Assembly (NCBI GenBank): GCA_014058105.1
Contig: JACGCM010000155.1
Coordinates: 1,550,001 to 1,614,000, forward strand
DNA: 64,000 bases
Reading direction: 5' to 3'
Source of the DNA: Kingdonia uniflora
Taxonomy: Eukaryota; Streptophyta; Magnoliopsida; Ranunculales; Circaeasteraceae
Shown: one piece after another, positions 36,291-46,359 of the stretch
How the letters are laid out: each line of letters starts with the position of its first letter
Position numbering within the stretch: the first letter of the stretch is position 1
Notes under the pieces: generated by a model
Database searches by the model: none
Seen by the model: only the letters and a program-made list of their open reading frames with translations
What the model was told of the DNA's origin: nothing
Program-made: the position numbers and the translations under genes

Positions 36291-36481
36291 ATTTTTTATA
36301 GTGATACCAGAAAATCGGATTCAATACAAAGCAATAAACAAATTCAAGTTCAGCATCCATCAGCAAGTCAAATCAATCACAAGTTCACAACTCAAGTGCA
36401 GAGCAAGCTCGACACTGTTCAAATATTATAAACACAATAGAAAGATTAGAGAAAATAGTTTGACACGCCTAATACAATACC

Positions 36482-38598
36482 TTATATCGAAGTGGCTGTA
36501 CTATCTCCTCCCATAGTGTCATCTTCGTCGACACCCCCAGTACCTTCAGTAGAGGGGTTTGGTCCAGAAGCACCCACGACCCCTTCGGTCGCAGTATCAG
36601 CAGCAACTCTGCCTACCACAGGAGTCCCCACGCCATTTCTCACTCTTACACCCACACTGGAAACATCTATAGCTTCTGTCTGAGCAGCATCGTCAATAAT
36701 AGGATCATTGGTAATGGGCAAGAGTTGTAAGGTTTCAGGATCATACCTCAAATCTTCGATAAACTCTTTGAGCCTAACATTAGTCTCACATTCATCATCA
36801 AACTGCCCTTGGAAGGTCTCCTTCTGTTCTACAATAACCCTATCCTTTTCAGCCAGTTTTTCCTCCAACACCCTCGTATGATCGTAAAGCTGAGCTTCAA
36901 GTCTCCTCTCACATTCATCCTTGATAGTCCCCAGATCTCACCTCAAAATGCCAATTTTTGAAACCAGCGATGCTTCGGTCCCTCGAGCAAGCTCCAGATT
37001 GTCAACCGCCTACTTTAACTTCCTTATTGCTACCTTCTGCACCTTGTTGAAAGCCTGTGCCCAAGCATCTGCCTGCCAGAATATTTGAGCCATCAGTATC
37101 TCTCAAAGCATGGTACACTTAAGAAAATTTTAGAATTCCACAAAAAGTAAATAGTTACCTGATACATACTCTTCTTCATCCACCTCGAAGCTTCGTCTAG
37201 ATCAGTACCACAGAGTTTCACCATCAAAGCAGCCTTAGCTAGAGCCTGCTCCTCCCGTTCGGACGCGGTCAGTTCTTCATCCATATCCTCGGCATCATCC
37301 TCCCCCAGTACTCTACGCCTCTTCCGCTGAAGTCCCTTTGGTTGTTGAACCATTGGAGATTCGGGAAAGACCTTCCCTTTCCCTTTATCAGCCTGTGTCG
37401 ACGCCTGCCTCAAAATATCATAAACTACTTCGGGCCCTTCGGCACATATTTTACCTTCCTCGACAATTTCACTTTCTCCATTCTTTCGACACCTATCTTC
37501 CTTGATGGCCCCGGCGTAATGGGTACATTTCAAAGCAGGGAATCTGTCTTCTTCTGCCTTTTCCTCTTAATACCAAACCCCTTGAACACAGAGTTTACCC
37601 ACTCCTCGTCCGAGTTGATTAATGCGTCAATATAATCCCTCGGATTTGCCCAAGTCTGAGTATTAGGACCTACAAAACAAACAGAAACACATTTATCAGC
37701 CTATTTGATCAATACGTTAAAAAATCTTTGACAGATAACTTACTTGAATTGTAGACCTTATGTTATAACTTATAAGGATCCTTTCCTTCGACATTCTCAT
37801 GGTTACCCCGTACTACAACCAAATCTTTATCCCACCCTCGATCCGTCGAGCACAGATCAAATAACCAGGGCTTATCCGTGTGACACTGGATGTGATAGGT
37901 GTGGACCTTCTGGTTTGCTTTCTTGGAGTAGAATGAGACAATATTGTACCACTCAATTAAGCCCCTCCCCTCACCTCGCAGTTTTACATTCATACCCTCA
38001 ATTACTTTCATCATTTTGTAAAAGTTCTCATTCATCTGGCACGGAGCTACTTCTTAAAAGTTCAGCACCTCCTTCACCAGCCTTCGAAGGGGCAGCTGCA
38101 TTCCTAACCGAATTTGGCTTTTATACGCCATAATACCCTCTCGAGGTTTCGATTGGAAGCTGTACCCTGACCCCGCAGCATATAATATCACCCCTACCTT
38201 CGACAGCTCAAATTTAGCCACAAATCGATCTTGTCTCTGCTTCTCTCTAGCCGAGACAGAACCATTGGCCTCATCCGAATAAGTTGATTCATCACTATGG
38301 TCACTTTGCTTCCCATCTCCCCTTTCATCACCGAGGGCTCAACACTACCTTCGTGCCTTTCTCTCTCTCCCCCCACCATCTCTTCCTCGTCACTCTCCTC
38401 GGTCACTACTGTCTTACGACATCTACTACTTGAAGCCCCAATTTCAGGAACCACCATTGTTAATGGGACATCTTTTGCAATATCTAATTCTTCTACGTCG
38501 CTGCCCTTACCCATCCGAGCACGACCAGACACACTAGCCTCATTTTCTTTGATCTCCTCGCCTATTAGCCTCAGTCTCGAAGATCGACGGGTACGCAT
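36482..38598 (-). pseudogene. Antisense gene (ORF-B) of element 2, spliced
   Basis: It runs opposite to gag-pol. ATG 38598 (MRTRRSSRLRLIGEE) follows a spliced leader. Blocks: acidic Ser-rich N-terminus (EASVSGR, TEESDEEE), the conserved domain at about 38130-37763 (QMNENFYKMMKVIEGMNVKL, VHTYHIQCH, DLCSTDRGWDKDLVVVRG), an intron 37743-37670, GPNTQTWANPRDYI and WVNSVF after it, a Lys/Glu-rich charged region, a coiled coil (EEKLAEKDRVIVEQKE) and a Gly/Asp-rich tail ending at 36482. Homologous to 79-2251 along its length. Stops show decay. The CACTA element inserted about 180 bases beyond its end. Confidence 0.75.
37670..37743 (-). other. Intron in the antisense gene of element 2
   Basis: Donor CAA|GTAAGTTA, acceptor TTTTGTAG|GTCCTAAT. 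Same place as 923-1000 in element 1, 49522-49614 in element 3 and 60474-60558 in element 4. Confidence 0.72.
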
Positions 38599-38604
38599 CT
38601 TATC

Positions 38605-38895
38605 CTACAAAAGAAGATGCACATAATTAGATCGATATTTGACTATTCCGTGTCAATAACCCATTTTTCCCTACCCTCTCCAACTCAAGCCATCATAGAC
38701 GAATGCTCGACCATAATCCTTGCAACATTGTCAATACCCTCAGAACCCCAAAAGACCTGACCCACAGATACATGTTTTCCCTCGGCCCTCAGTCATATCA
38801 TTACAATTATAAACCCTAGCAGACTCTATACTACTATGTACTCAACATACAGAAATTGAAGACGGATCAACAAGGCAGAAGTAAGAAGGACATAC
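38605..38895 (-). other. 5' leader intron of the antisense gene of element 2
   Basis: The donor AAACAG|GTATGTCC and acceptor TTTTGTAG|GATAAG lie just before ATG 38598. The acceptor TTTTGTAG|GAT also precedes the homologous frame in element 4 (59680). Confidence 0.6.
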
Positions 38896-39044
38896 CTGTT
38901 TGAGCCAAGTATCTCTCCTTTCCTTTTAGCAATTCAAACGATCCCACAGAAACTACCGAGCTCTATGGAATAATGGAGTATGTTCTCTTTCTCTCACTCT
39001 CTAGTTTTCTATAAGTGGGTAACCAGGAACAGTAACAATGCCCT

Positions 39045-39056
39045 CACACTATATAT
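39045..39056 (-). promoter_or_regulatory. Putative TATA box for the antisense gene of element 2
   Basis: GGTATATATAGTG on the minus strand, about 150 bases before the leader donor site. It would start a transcript opposite to gag-pol. No experimental support is visible in sequence. Confidence 0.5.
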
Positions 39057-39714
39057 ACCTCCTCGGAATACCAAAAACCGCCTCGATTTCCAAAACTGCT
39101 ATCATCACCACTACCCCTACTTTTCGGCTAAGATGTGTTTTGTCGAATTTACCCTCCATTACCCCACGTATACGTCTCACGCACACATTCTTACAATTTT
39201 ATATACATAAAACAACTCGAACCTTTTGATCCCCACTCGAAACTGTTAAATCATATCCTTACATCAAATCAACCTTTTTTGCGTAATCCAAGGAAGCATC
39301 AAGATGCCGGCAGGACACTCTGCCCTAGGCTCCGTATAGCTCCTGACATGCCAGCTGTTTGGACTGTCAGTTTTGCCAGCTGTTCGACATACTTTCCTCT
39401 CATCCTCGAATAATTGTCTACATCACCTCTCGAACATTCATCTTCAGATAACCTGATATTCAAATTTGAAACATGTCAGTAATGCGTATCTCAAGCAAAT
39501 TGCTTTCGCGCTTAAATTGCAATTGAGTATTACGTTTATCCTATTTAGACACAATTCAGTATTTCACTTCGACAATTGTCTTATAAATTTCTAATTTCAT
39601 TCGGGCAGACCCCCTTACAGAAAACATAGAACAAACAATCCACGTCTATAGGAAAATACAAACATCCCTCCCTACCATCCTACACCAATACTTCTACCAC
39701 ATCGATGAAGCCCC
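39057..39714. other. Non-coding spacer of element 2
   Basis: Only short, low-complexity frames; no recognisable motif. It separates the two antisense reading frames. Confidence 0.5.
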
Positions 39715-40040
39715 TATTTACAGATGGGAAAGTTCTTCGAAGACTCAACCTCAGCATCTTCCTTGTCCACCACCTCCTCAGCCAAAGACTCCAGCAAGGC
39801 CAACCGGTCGCCAGATAGCAGGCCCATCATTTTTAATACCCCTCACCTGTACGCATAAGGCATCCCACTAATGGGTTCCCCTGGCTCAACTTCAAACAAA
39901 TCCGGCATAGCCAAATCCAGGCCCCGATCGCCAAAATACCTCTGCTTCAATTCGAATGTCTTCTCCCGTATACGAATGACCTTTGCCGCTACCCAGTTCT
40001 GGTACTTGGTGTTAGGAACAACCCGTATTTATCATGGTCT
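39715..40040 (-). pseudogene. Second antisense frame (ORF-A) of element 2, about 105 codons
   Basis: The minus strand reads NTKYQNWVAAKVIRIREKTF, then ELKQRYFGDRGLDLAMPDLF, then PGEPISGMPYAYR, one stop, and MMGLLSGDRLALLESLAEEV, ending at a TAG at 39715. Elements 3 and 4 have related frames at the same place (KMEKLRIRYFGY at 46060; ATEMQRLKL and YFGDQSLEMPT at 57390), also close to the 3' LTR. Protein unknown, no known domain seen. The start codon is unclear here. Confidence 0.55.
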
Positions 40041-40142
40041 TCAATTCTTTTCCTCGGAATCTCAACAGTCAACCTTCCAACTTCTAACAACCAACAGTCT
40101 TTCTCAGTAAACGCCTCTACACCTATTTTCAAGACCCTTGTT

Positions 40143-40155
40143 GAGAGGGGGCGAA
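40143..40155 (+). other. Polypurine tract of element 2
   Basis: GAGAGGGGGCGAA directly before the 3' LTR; primer for plus-strand DNA in the family. Element 3 (TGAGAGGGGGCAG) and element 4 (GCGAGGGGGAAA) have the same type. Confidence 0.85.
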
Positions 40156-40897
40156 TGTAGTAGCCTACTCGCAGCCTTCTAGCTCCAGTCGAACACTCGA
40201 AGGCTTCATCGAAGCCTATATGAATACCTCGAAGCCAATTCAATTCGTAAACAAGCCTTCTAAGGCTACAAGAAGACGAAGCCTCGACTATGAACAAGCC
40301 TCGAAGACGAAGACAGATCCGTCAGCACACGAACTCCACATCAGCATCAGAAATATTTCGACCATAATTCATACGTGGTCGAAGGCAGACATGTCAGACA
40401 GCCAGCCCACCAGACAAGAACGGCACCGTTGTTGGTCCTTACAGCTACAGTGACATAACCAACAACAACTACAGTGTCAGAGCACAGTGCCAGACCTGAC
40501 ATTTCCGACGTTAACACCAACTCCGGGATACCTACCTGATATCCGGAGGGTACACTTGTAATGTGACCTCCCATTGTGACTCAACCCTACCTATATTCTA
40601 TAAATAGGAGGGAAGGGGAACCAATGAGGGGTTACGAAATCTCTCCCCAGAACCCTTGCAGTTTACCTTCGATCTCTCTGTAAATTACCCAGTACTCGAA
40701 CCTTCGACTACTCGACAATAATATCAAATCTCTTAAAAATCCTCATTAGAGGTCGTGGAGTATCCTATTCTAGGCCTCCACGCAAGTATATTATCAGTAG
40801 ACTTCTAATGTTATTGATTATATGCTTGAATCCTCTGATAGAAGATAAACCCCGTGGTGTAAGAGCCGAATTCCCCTCACGAAGTTAGGCCCCTACA
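40156..40897 (+). repeat. 3' LTR of element 2 (742 bp)
   Basis: TGTAGTAGCCTACTCG to AAGTTAGGCCCCTACA, uninterrupted, with TATA at 40599-40606. The short frame inside (40220-40453) recurs in the 5' LTR and is simply LTR text, not a gene. Confidence 0.95.
40599..40606 (+). promoter_or_regulatory. TATA box, 3' LTR of element 2
   Basis: TATAAATA in TTCTATAAATAGGAGGG, identical to the 5' LTR box. It could drive read-out transcription into 40900 and beyond. Confidence 0.65.
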
Positions 40898-40902
40898 TAC
40901 CC
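40898..40902. repeat. Right target-site duplication of element 2
   Basis: TACCC, exact copy of 22919-22923. Confidence 0.9.
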
Positions 40903-41547
40903 TTCAGGACTTTGTTGCCTTTATGCTTTCTAGTACCCATTCATGCCTTTCTTACCTTTAGGGCTGGGTCATAAAGTTTTGTTTGCAGACAAAAAAGTGA
41001 TTCAAGTTCATACTTCATAGATTATATCAGCTTTTGTTCGATCAATCCATGTGGCATGTGAGGACCCCGCCAACCCACATACATGGCCATAAATGTTATG
41101 TTCACGGGTTACCAATCTTCCAAACAGGCTTGCCGTTTACAAAATTCCTTGGTAAATAATTATTTTGAGCTCTCTGTAAACTGACGCGCTTTGCGAATAT
41201 TGGTGCTTAAGATACATGGTAGTATGGTGAGGTTGCTCTACGTGTGATCAAGTCCATTTTTACCTCTCTTATTCTTAACCAATAACCATGAAATAAAAGT
41301 TTGCTTTAATTACTACTATGTCCTCGCTCATTATATGTTAAAGACACAAATTTTCATTATAAAGATGGATCAAATGGTAAATTGTTCTAGCAATGCTGCT
41401 TGCCATAACATTAGACATCATATGAGTAATACAAAATGTGCTATTTATATTTCTTTAAAACTTACTTATGTGCAAAATACAAATAACATATCATATAATC
41501 TAAAAAATTCAACTAGCAAATTCTTTACTACTATTATCACTATGACA
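40903..41547. other. Host sequence right of element 2
   Basis: Unique-looking AT-rich DNA with no transposon ends. A stretch ending TTTTGTTTGCAG near 40990 resembles an intron acceptor, but no exon can be assigned. Confidence 0.4.
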
Positions 41548-41775
41548 TCAAGCTGAGAAGACACCATTAACTGCAGCAAGAGCAATCGAGCTTTTTGGAT
41601 CAATGACCCTCTTCGATAATCCAAGCTTCTCTTCTCCAATTTTCCTAACCCAAGAGAATGCATCAAGCTTCTTAACCAACACCGAAAACGAAGAGATCAA
41701 GTTGATCTCTTCACCTATGGACTTCCTCACTCTCCTCTCATACTCCTCAGCAACCAACATAGCTATATCTGCCAT
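41548..41775 (-). CDS. Small hypothetical protein, 75 aa
   Basis: Complete frame from ATG 41775 (MADIAMLVAEEYERRVRKSI) to a TGA at 41548, with a charged, helix-prone N-terminal half and a C-terminus ending ALAAVNGVFSA. TATAAAA (41830-41824) is placed about 50 bases before the ATG, as expected for a short leader. It lies outside all transposons identified here. Codon use and the promoter make it the best candidate for an intact host gene. I do not recognise the family and assign no function; chance cannot be ruled out at this length. Confidence 0.5.
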   Translation of the reverse strand: MADIAMLVAEEYERRVRKSIGEEINLISSFSVLVKKLDAFSWVRKIGEEKLGLSKRVIDPKSSIALAAVNGVFSA

Positions 41776-41823
41776 CTTCTTTATCTCTCTTTCTATAAAA
41801 ATGAAATGTTTCTTGTTGTGTCA

Positions 41824-41830
41824 TTTTATA
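41824..41830 (-). promoter_or_regulatory. TATA box of the 75-aa gene
   Basis: CACTATAAAATGACAC on the minus strand, about 50 bases upstream of ATG 41775. Confidence 0.5.
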
Positions 41831-41849
41831 GTGTGCAAGGAGGTGGGGT

Positions 41850-42462
41850 AGTTGATATTGTAGATTTGGATAAGGTCGCCAGATACATAGTTTGGTCGTT
41901 GTTTATATTTATTATAATTTGTGGGGGATATCCCCCAAGGTATCGACATGTTTCGTGTTTCATGTTTCATGTAGATTTGGATATATCGACATGTTAACTA
42001 TGGGCCTTGAGTACAAAATGTAATATTTTTATTTTCTAGTGCTACGTTACGTTATTTAGCTTTAGGTGGTGCTAATAATTTGGTTAAATGTATTTGAATC
42101 CTGGGAGAGGGGTTTTGGACCTTTTGGAGATTTGGAAAACTAGTGGTATTCTAACACTGTGGGCTGACCCATCGGGTTATTTGTATGTTATGAGGTAGTT
42201 GGTGTGGGTCCATTGTGTTTTACAGCTGCTTGTATGAAGGCGTGTTTGGCATGTACGCACGTGCCCCCCTCATGCAAAAAAATTAATCCCTGAAGGAACC
42301 ACCGACGCAGAAACAAACGTGAACTTGGACGATTCGGTTATGTCGTATTTTAAGGCGATTGAAAAGTGTCGGATCCCCGGGGTCATGTTGTTCCTTTGAA
42401 TGAATGCACACATTTAATGAAATCGGTGACTGGAGGCTGCTCTGGTGTAGTGTTGGTGCATA
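41850..42462. other. Intergenic
   Basis: No gene seen. A duplicated word (ATATCGACATG / GTATCGACATG) lies at 41940-41993. Confidence 0.5.
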
Positions 42463-43450
42463 TAGTGGCGGAGCTAGGATTATTGGTTAGGGGGGGCACG
42501 AAAAAAAAAATTAGAGGAATTTGAAGGGTATTTTTGTAATTTTACTTATAAGATGCAATTTTTAACCATGTCACTGAGTAATTTTACCTTAGCGTAGCTG
42601 ACACGGGGAGCATCACATTAGAGCCATGTGAGATCACTGCCTGTATCAATATCAAAATAGTATGGCTTTGGTGGATTGCCCACAAGAAAGACAATGTAAG
42701 TAATATATAGAGAACTGAAACTCAATGTATCCTTGGAAACACAAAGCCCAAAGCAAACACAAACCTAAATACAAACCCAATCTTCTTTACCCAAAACCAC
42801 AACATGGATGCCTGCCTATTAAAGGCTCAACTCTCCTCTACACATGGCACAATTCAACTCTAATGGCAATTATCATTTCCTTTGAGGTCACACATGTTGA
42901 GGTTGTCGAGCTACTATCACAAAAGGGCCTTTCCGGCTTAGATTCGACCTTGATAGTTATTATAGTGGTACTTCATCCTTCACCTCCACAAGTCCAAGCT
43001 CCGACACCACAACTACCACCCAACGCCTCTCTTCCACAATTTCAATCTCTACCACCACCACCCAATGCTTCTTCTCACAAGTCCAAGCAATCAAGCACCA
43101 CCACCACTCCGTGCTTCTCCTCCATAAGTCTAAGCTCCACTACCACCACCACTCCATGCTTTACCTCCACAAGTCCGAGCTCCACCTCCCCAATAAGTTC
43201 TAACATCCCTATCACCTTTCCAAGCGGCATTCTCTCATCTTCTACACCATTTCGGAGCTAAAAAAACCCAAGGTCAAGACTCAAGACTAGAGGAAGATGA
43301 AATGAATGTAGAAGATGAAATGAATGAGCCTAGTTTTTTTTTGTTTTTTTTAATGTATAGTATATAACTATATATTATATATAGGCTCTTTTTTGGAGAA
43401 AAGTGAGTGGGGGAGATGTCCCCACTGGTCCTCATGTGACTCCGCCCCTG
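42463..43450. mobile_element. Non-autonomous hAT-like element (988 bp)
   Basis: The left end TAGTGGCGGAGCTAGGA pairs with the right end, complement CAGGGGCGGAGTCACA, a frequent plant 'CAGTGGCGGAG' terminal repeat. Flanking 8-mers GGTGCATA (42455-42462) and AGTGCATG (43451-43458) agree at six of eight. Inside, a 178-codon Pro/Ser/Thr-rich frame (42725-43261) made of 'CCACCACC/TCTCC' words is more likely simple-sequence text than a gene. Confidence 0.6.
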
Positions 43451-43458
43451 AGTGCATG

Positions 43459-44932
43459 ACCAAACACTTGTAGCGTGTATACAATATACAAAACTACAGC
43501 GACAAAAATTTCACCAAAATGTATTGGATTCGTCGTTCACCTACAATCTTAAGTCTTTGTTAAAAGACACGTTGTTTTTTTTTAAATTTTTTTTTGCAAA
43601 TCAGGGTTATTTAGGTTCATAATTGATTACTAATTCATGGTATATATGAGAACCATCCGCGTTTAGTTGAATAAATCGTGGCCATACCGACCCATCATCT
43701 CCATTTCCTCCTCGTTGCACTAGCATCTCACGGGTAACTACCGTGTGAACAATGGCCTCCCTATTTTGGAGAGTCTTCACTCTACATACTCTCTACTAAA
43801 CATGTTTCTCCAATTGGAAGCGTTTTCAGGTAAAAATAAAAAAGAGACTTTACTTGCACATCCCATATTTAATGGGTGCGCATCCCGGATGACTACTCCA
43901 TTCATTAGAGGATAACAAGATAATGAGCCCTACCAAACTAGACTCTTTAAGTTGTATAATTGAATCCGTCTTATATTTGTTTTACTAACCCCACACCCCA
44001 CACTCCTCACCCTCCAAGTTTTACTAACCCCACACCCAAACATCCAAAATTGCAAATCCCGAGAAATTTTGTATTTGAAAGCAACTCAAATTCGACACCC
44101 AAAAATCAGATTTCGGGCGACCGAAACTTGAATGAAATATTTGTTTGCAAAACTCATTGTTTATTGAAAACTCAAGTAAACTTTTAAAGATCTCTCGATA
44201 AACTCGATAAAGTGTAAACTCAAGATAATGGGACTCGGGGATTCGTAATGTTGTTCGTACTTGGATCTCTTGAAATGATCTTGTTGAAGATTGTTCATGT
44301 AAGTTCATCATGACACACTCTAATCAACTATGGTTTTTAGTCACCAAAGACAAATATGGAACTTCAATCTCCCATTTGTGTTCAGTGACAAAAACACCTA
44401 GAGTTACCAAAAAAAAATAAGAAACCATATATGATTTATAGATCATCAAATAATGGAGTACGATTATATAGCTTGGACACCCTAACGGCAACTCAACCTC
44501 TAAAACACTTCTCTCCCTTTTGTCGTGGAGGACAAAGGCGAAAACAGCAAACACCTACAACTAACTCAACCAATGACAAGTCCAAGAGATTAAATCATCG
44601 AAACAGAAAGATACACAATATAATAAAAATTGTAAACAGAGGAAGAATGTAGACATGCAAAACACACGACTATAACACAATGGGAAGATGTAATGACCAC
44701 ATAACAAAGAATAGCAGTACCAAACAAACACACTAGAAAGATGCAGATGTGCAAGTACAAACAAAAATGGACAACTAAAACCAACCATATTCCAAAAAGA
44801 ATGATTGATACCCCAAGAATGCAACTGCAAAAAAATGCAGCACCGAGTCCTCGATCTTATTTATCCTTCGACATCAATATAAACCTAGTCATATAATCCC
44901 AGATCACGAGAGAAATATATATCAATAGGTTC
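43459..44932. other. Intergenic
   Basis: AT-rich with a T run near 43577. A partly duplicated phrase (TTTTACTAACCCCACACCC) lies at 43979 and 44018. No gene or transposon end recognised. Confidence 0.45.
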
Positions 44933-45471
44933 TGTAATAGCCTAATTCTGAGATTCGGACTTAGCTTTTATACCAGATGTGTTTAGAACACTCAAGAACA
45001 ATAAGTAATAGCTAACAAGATGATTTAGCGTGGAAAACCTTTGAATAGGTTAAAAACCATGACATTTCTTAAGATTTTTGAGAAAGAGATGATATTATTG
45101 AGATTGCTAGCTTATTACAATGAGTGTTATGAGTATATGGAATGTTAGAGTGAGATTTCCTCTGTCCTCTCATCTGGAATTCTCTGATCCTATTTATAGG
45201 TCTTATAATATGACCATTTGACGACCATTAAGATTCTTCATGATAGACGTTATAAAATATATGTTAGATATTCTTTGACAAGATTGTGTAACGGACTGAT
45301 CCTGTTTGCTTTGTAAAAGCTTTATTGATGATGCTACATCTGCTGACTTGAACTGTTGATGTAGATGTTGAATAGTGATAACTGAATACTGAATGTCTTC
45401 AGTAGTGCTTCATGTATGTTGATGAGTTCGAGGATGAAGTATGAGTCCGAGATGCAAAATAAGCTATTACA
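44933..45471 (-). repeat. 3' LTR of element 3 (539 bp)
   Basis: On the minus strand it starts TGTAATAGCTTATTTTGCATC (45471) and ends at 44933. Both ends on their own strands begin TGTAATAGC, a 9-bp perfect terminal inverted repeat. The outer half matches 55340-55596 in inverse orientation. A TATA box lies at 45191-45198. Confidence 0.8.
45191..45198 (-). promoter_or_regulatory. TATA box in element 3 LTR
   Basis: CCTATAAATAGGATC on the minus strand. Confidence 0.6.
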
Positions 45472-45690
45472 AGACGGCTCTCAACTAAGAGCATGAGAAG
45501 TATCATGGGCGAGTGGTGTTGGTTGAGAAAATCGTGCTATAACAGTTTCCTGATGTTGCTATCTTGATTTTGATTGTGTTATAAATGTGCCATGTGGTTT
45601 CTTGATGAGGTTAAAAGTTCGTATGTTGGTTGAAGATAAAACATGAATTCGAGATGCAGAATAAGCCACTACAACTGCCCCCTCTCAGCC
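45472..45690 (-). repeat. Duplicated LTR start and polypurine tract in element 3
   Basis: A second LTR start (TGTAGTGGCTTATTCTGCATC from 45673 downward) with an intact purine tract (TGAGAGGGGGCAG, 45674-45690) lies outside the first LTR start at 45471, which has a degenerate tract (TGAGAGCCGTCT). The adjoining text GAGTGGTGTTGGTTGAGAA is also doubled (about 45511 and 45713). Confidence 0.65.
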
Positions 45691-45903
45691 AATAGTACAA
45701 GAAACATTGTGGGTGAGTGGTGTTGGTTGAGAAGTGTCATCAATGCTATAGTTAATATCTGGGAATCATTTCCAATGTATATTCATGAATATCTATTTGT
45801 GGCTTTTAGGCTTTCTAGAACCAATGGTTCTAGTCAATATTGTTGCATAGTTAATCTTTCTAACGATGGGAATTTGAAGAGTCGGCTTAAATGCTGATCA
45901 TAG

Positions 45904-45910
45904 TATAAAA
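45904..45910 (+). promoter_or_regulatory. TATA box for the antisense genes of element 3
   Basis: AGTATAAAAAGTACT about 110 bases before ATG 46021 on the plus strand. Element 4 has TATAAATA about 70 bases before its equivalent ATG. Confidence 0.55.
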
Positions 45911-46020
45911 AGTACTATGAAATGTGTGTGATGAACCAAGTCTTAACCAAGTCTTCGTCTCTAAACTATTTCTTCTCTGCTCTTATTTCTATTCTTGAAA
46001 TTCTTCTGACTGCTGAAAGT

Positions 46021-46359
46021 ATGGTAACTACGAGGAACCAGTCTCGAGAGTCTAGGATCCTTAGAAAGATGGAAAAGTTGCGCATCAGGTATTTTGGATA
46101 CTAACCATTGCATCTGCCGACACCAATTCCTGTGTCGCCTACCTATCACTGTATGTCATATGAAGAGGTGATGGAGGCAGGAGATGATTATTATAAGATG
46201 GTACGTTTCCACTATCTATTGACATCTAAGACAAAGAGCCAAAATGGGCTTCGGTTGCTGGTAGAGGAGGCTGTTATAATTAAAGATAAAGCGGCAGACG
46301 TTTGTCCGAGAGAGTCTCGCAGGTATCCTACTAGTGAGTGGGTCATTTCTAAGAAATAA
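46021..46359 (+). pseudogene. ORF-A of element 3 (antisense, about 112 codons)
   Basis: It starts MVTTRNQSRESRILRKMEKL, then RYFGY, a stop, LPTPIPVSPTYHCMSYEEVM, and ends EWVISKK with TAA. The RYFG(D/Y) and PTPI blocks are shared with element 4 (57336 on) and RYFGD with element 2 (39950). Only one stop interrupts it. Function unknown. Confidence 0.55.

Larger units (their letters stand above)
30852..36303. mobile_element. Pack-CACTA transposon carrying five host gene fragments
   Basis: The left end is CACTATAACAAATACGGG. The right end read on the other strand is CACTATAAAAAATATGG. The first 31 bases of the two ends differ at about four positions. A 3-bp duplication ATA flanks it. Both ends hold clusters of TGACGT/ACGTCA words. 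No transposase (TNPD/TNPA) is seen. All gene pieces lie on the minus strand: LRR receptor kinase, NUBPL-like ATPase exon, SAWADEE-homeodomain exon, STE20-like kinase exons with introns, and a subtilase. It sits inside element 2, so it inserted after that element. Mobility would need transposase from elsewhere. Confidence 0.92.
22924..40897 (+). mobile_element. Element 2: complete Tat-lineage LTR retrotransposon with nested insertions
   Basis: The full layout on the plus strand is 5' LTR (22924-24559), primer-binding site, gag, protease, RT, RNase H, archaeal-type RNase H, integrase, a 195-bp repeat array, a minus-strand gene region, a polypurine tract and the 3' LTR (40156-40897). Exact 5-bp duplications TACCC flank it. 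Removing the CACTA insertion (5452 bp) and the hAT insertion in the LTR (886 bp) leaves about 11.6 kb. Many stops, often TGG or CGA/CAA changed by C-to-T or G-to-A, show long residence as methylated DNA. Confidence 0.95.

Noticed and set aside
42725..43261. 178-codon Pro/Ser/Thr-rich protein
   Set aside because: Simple-sequence composition, inside a hAT-like element with clear ends; no domain.
44561..44830. Cys/Phe-rich minus-strand frame with possible membrane segments
   Set aside because: Composition follows from AT-rich text; no start context, promoter or family resemblance.
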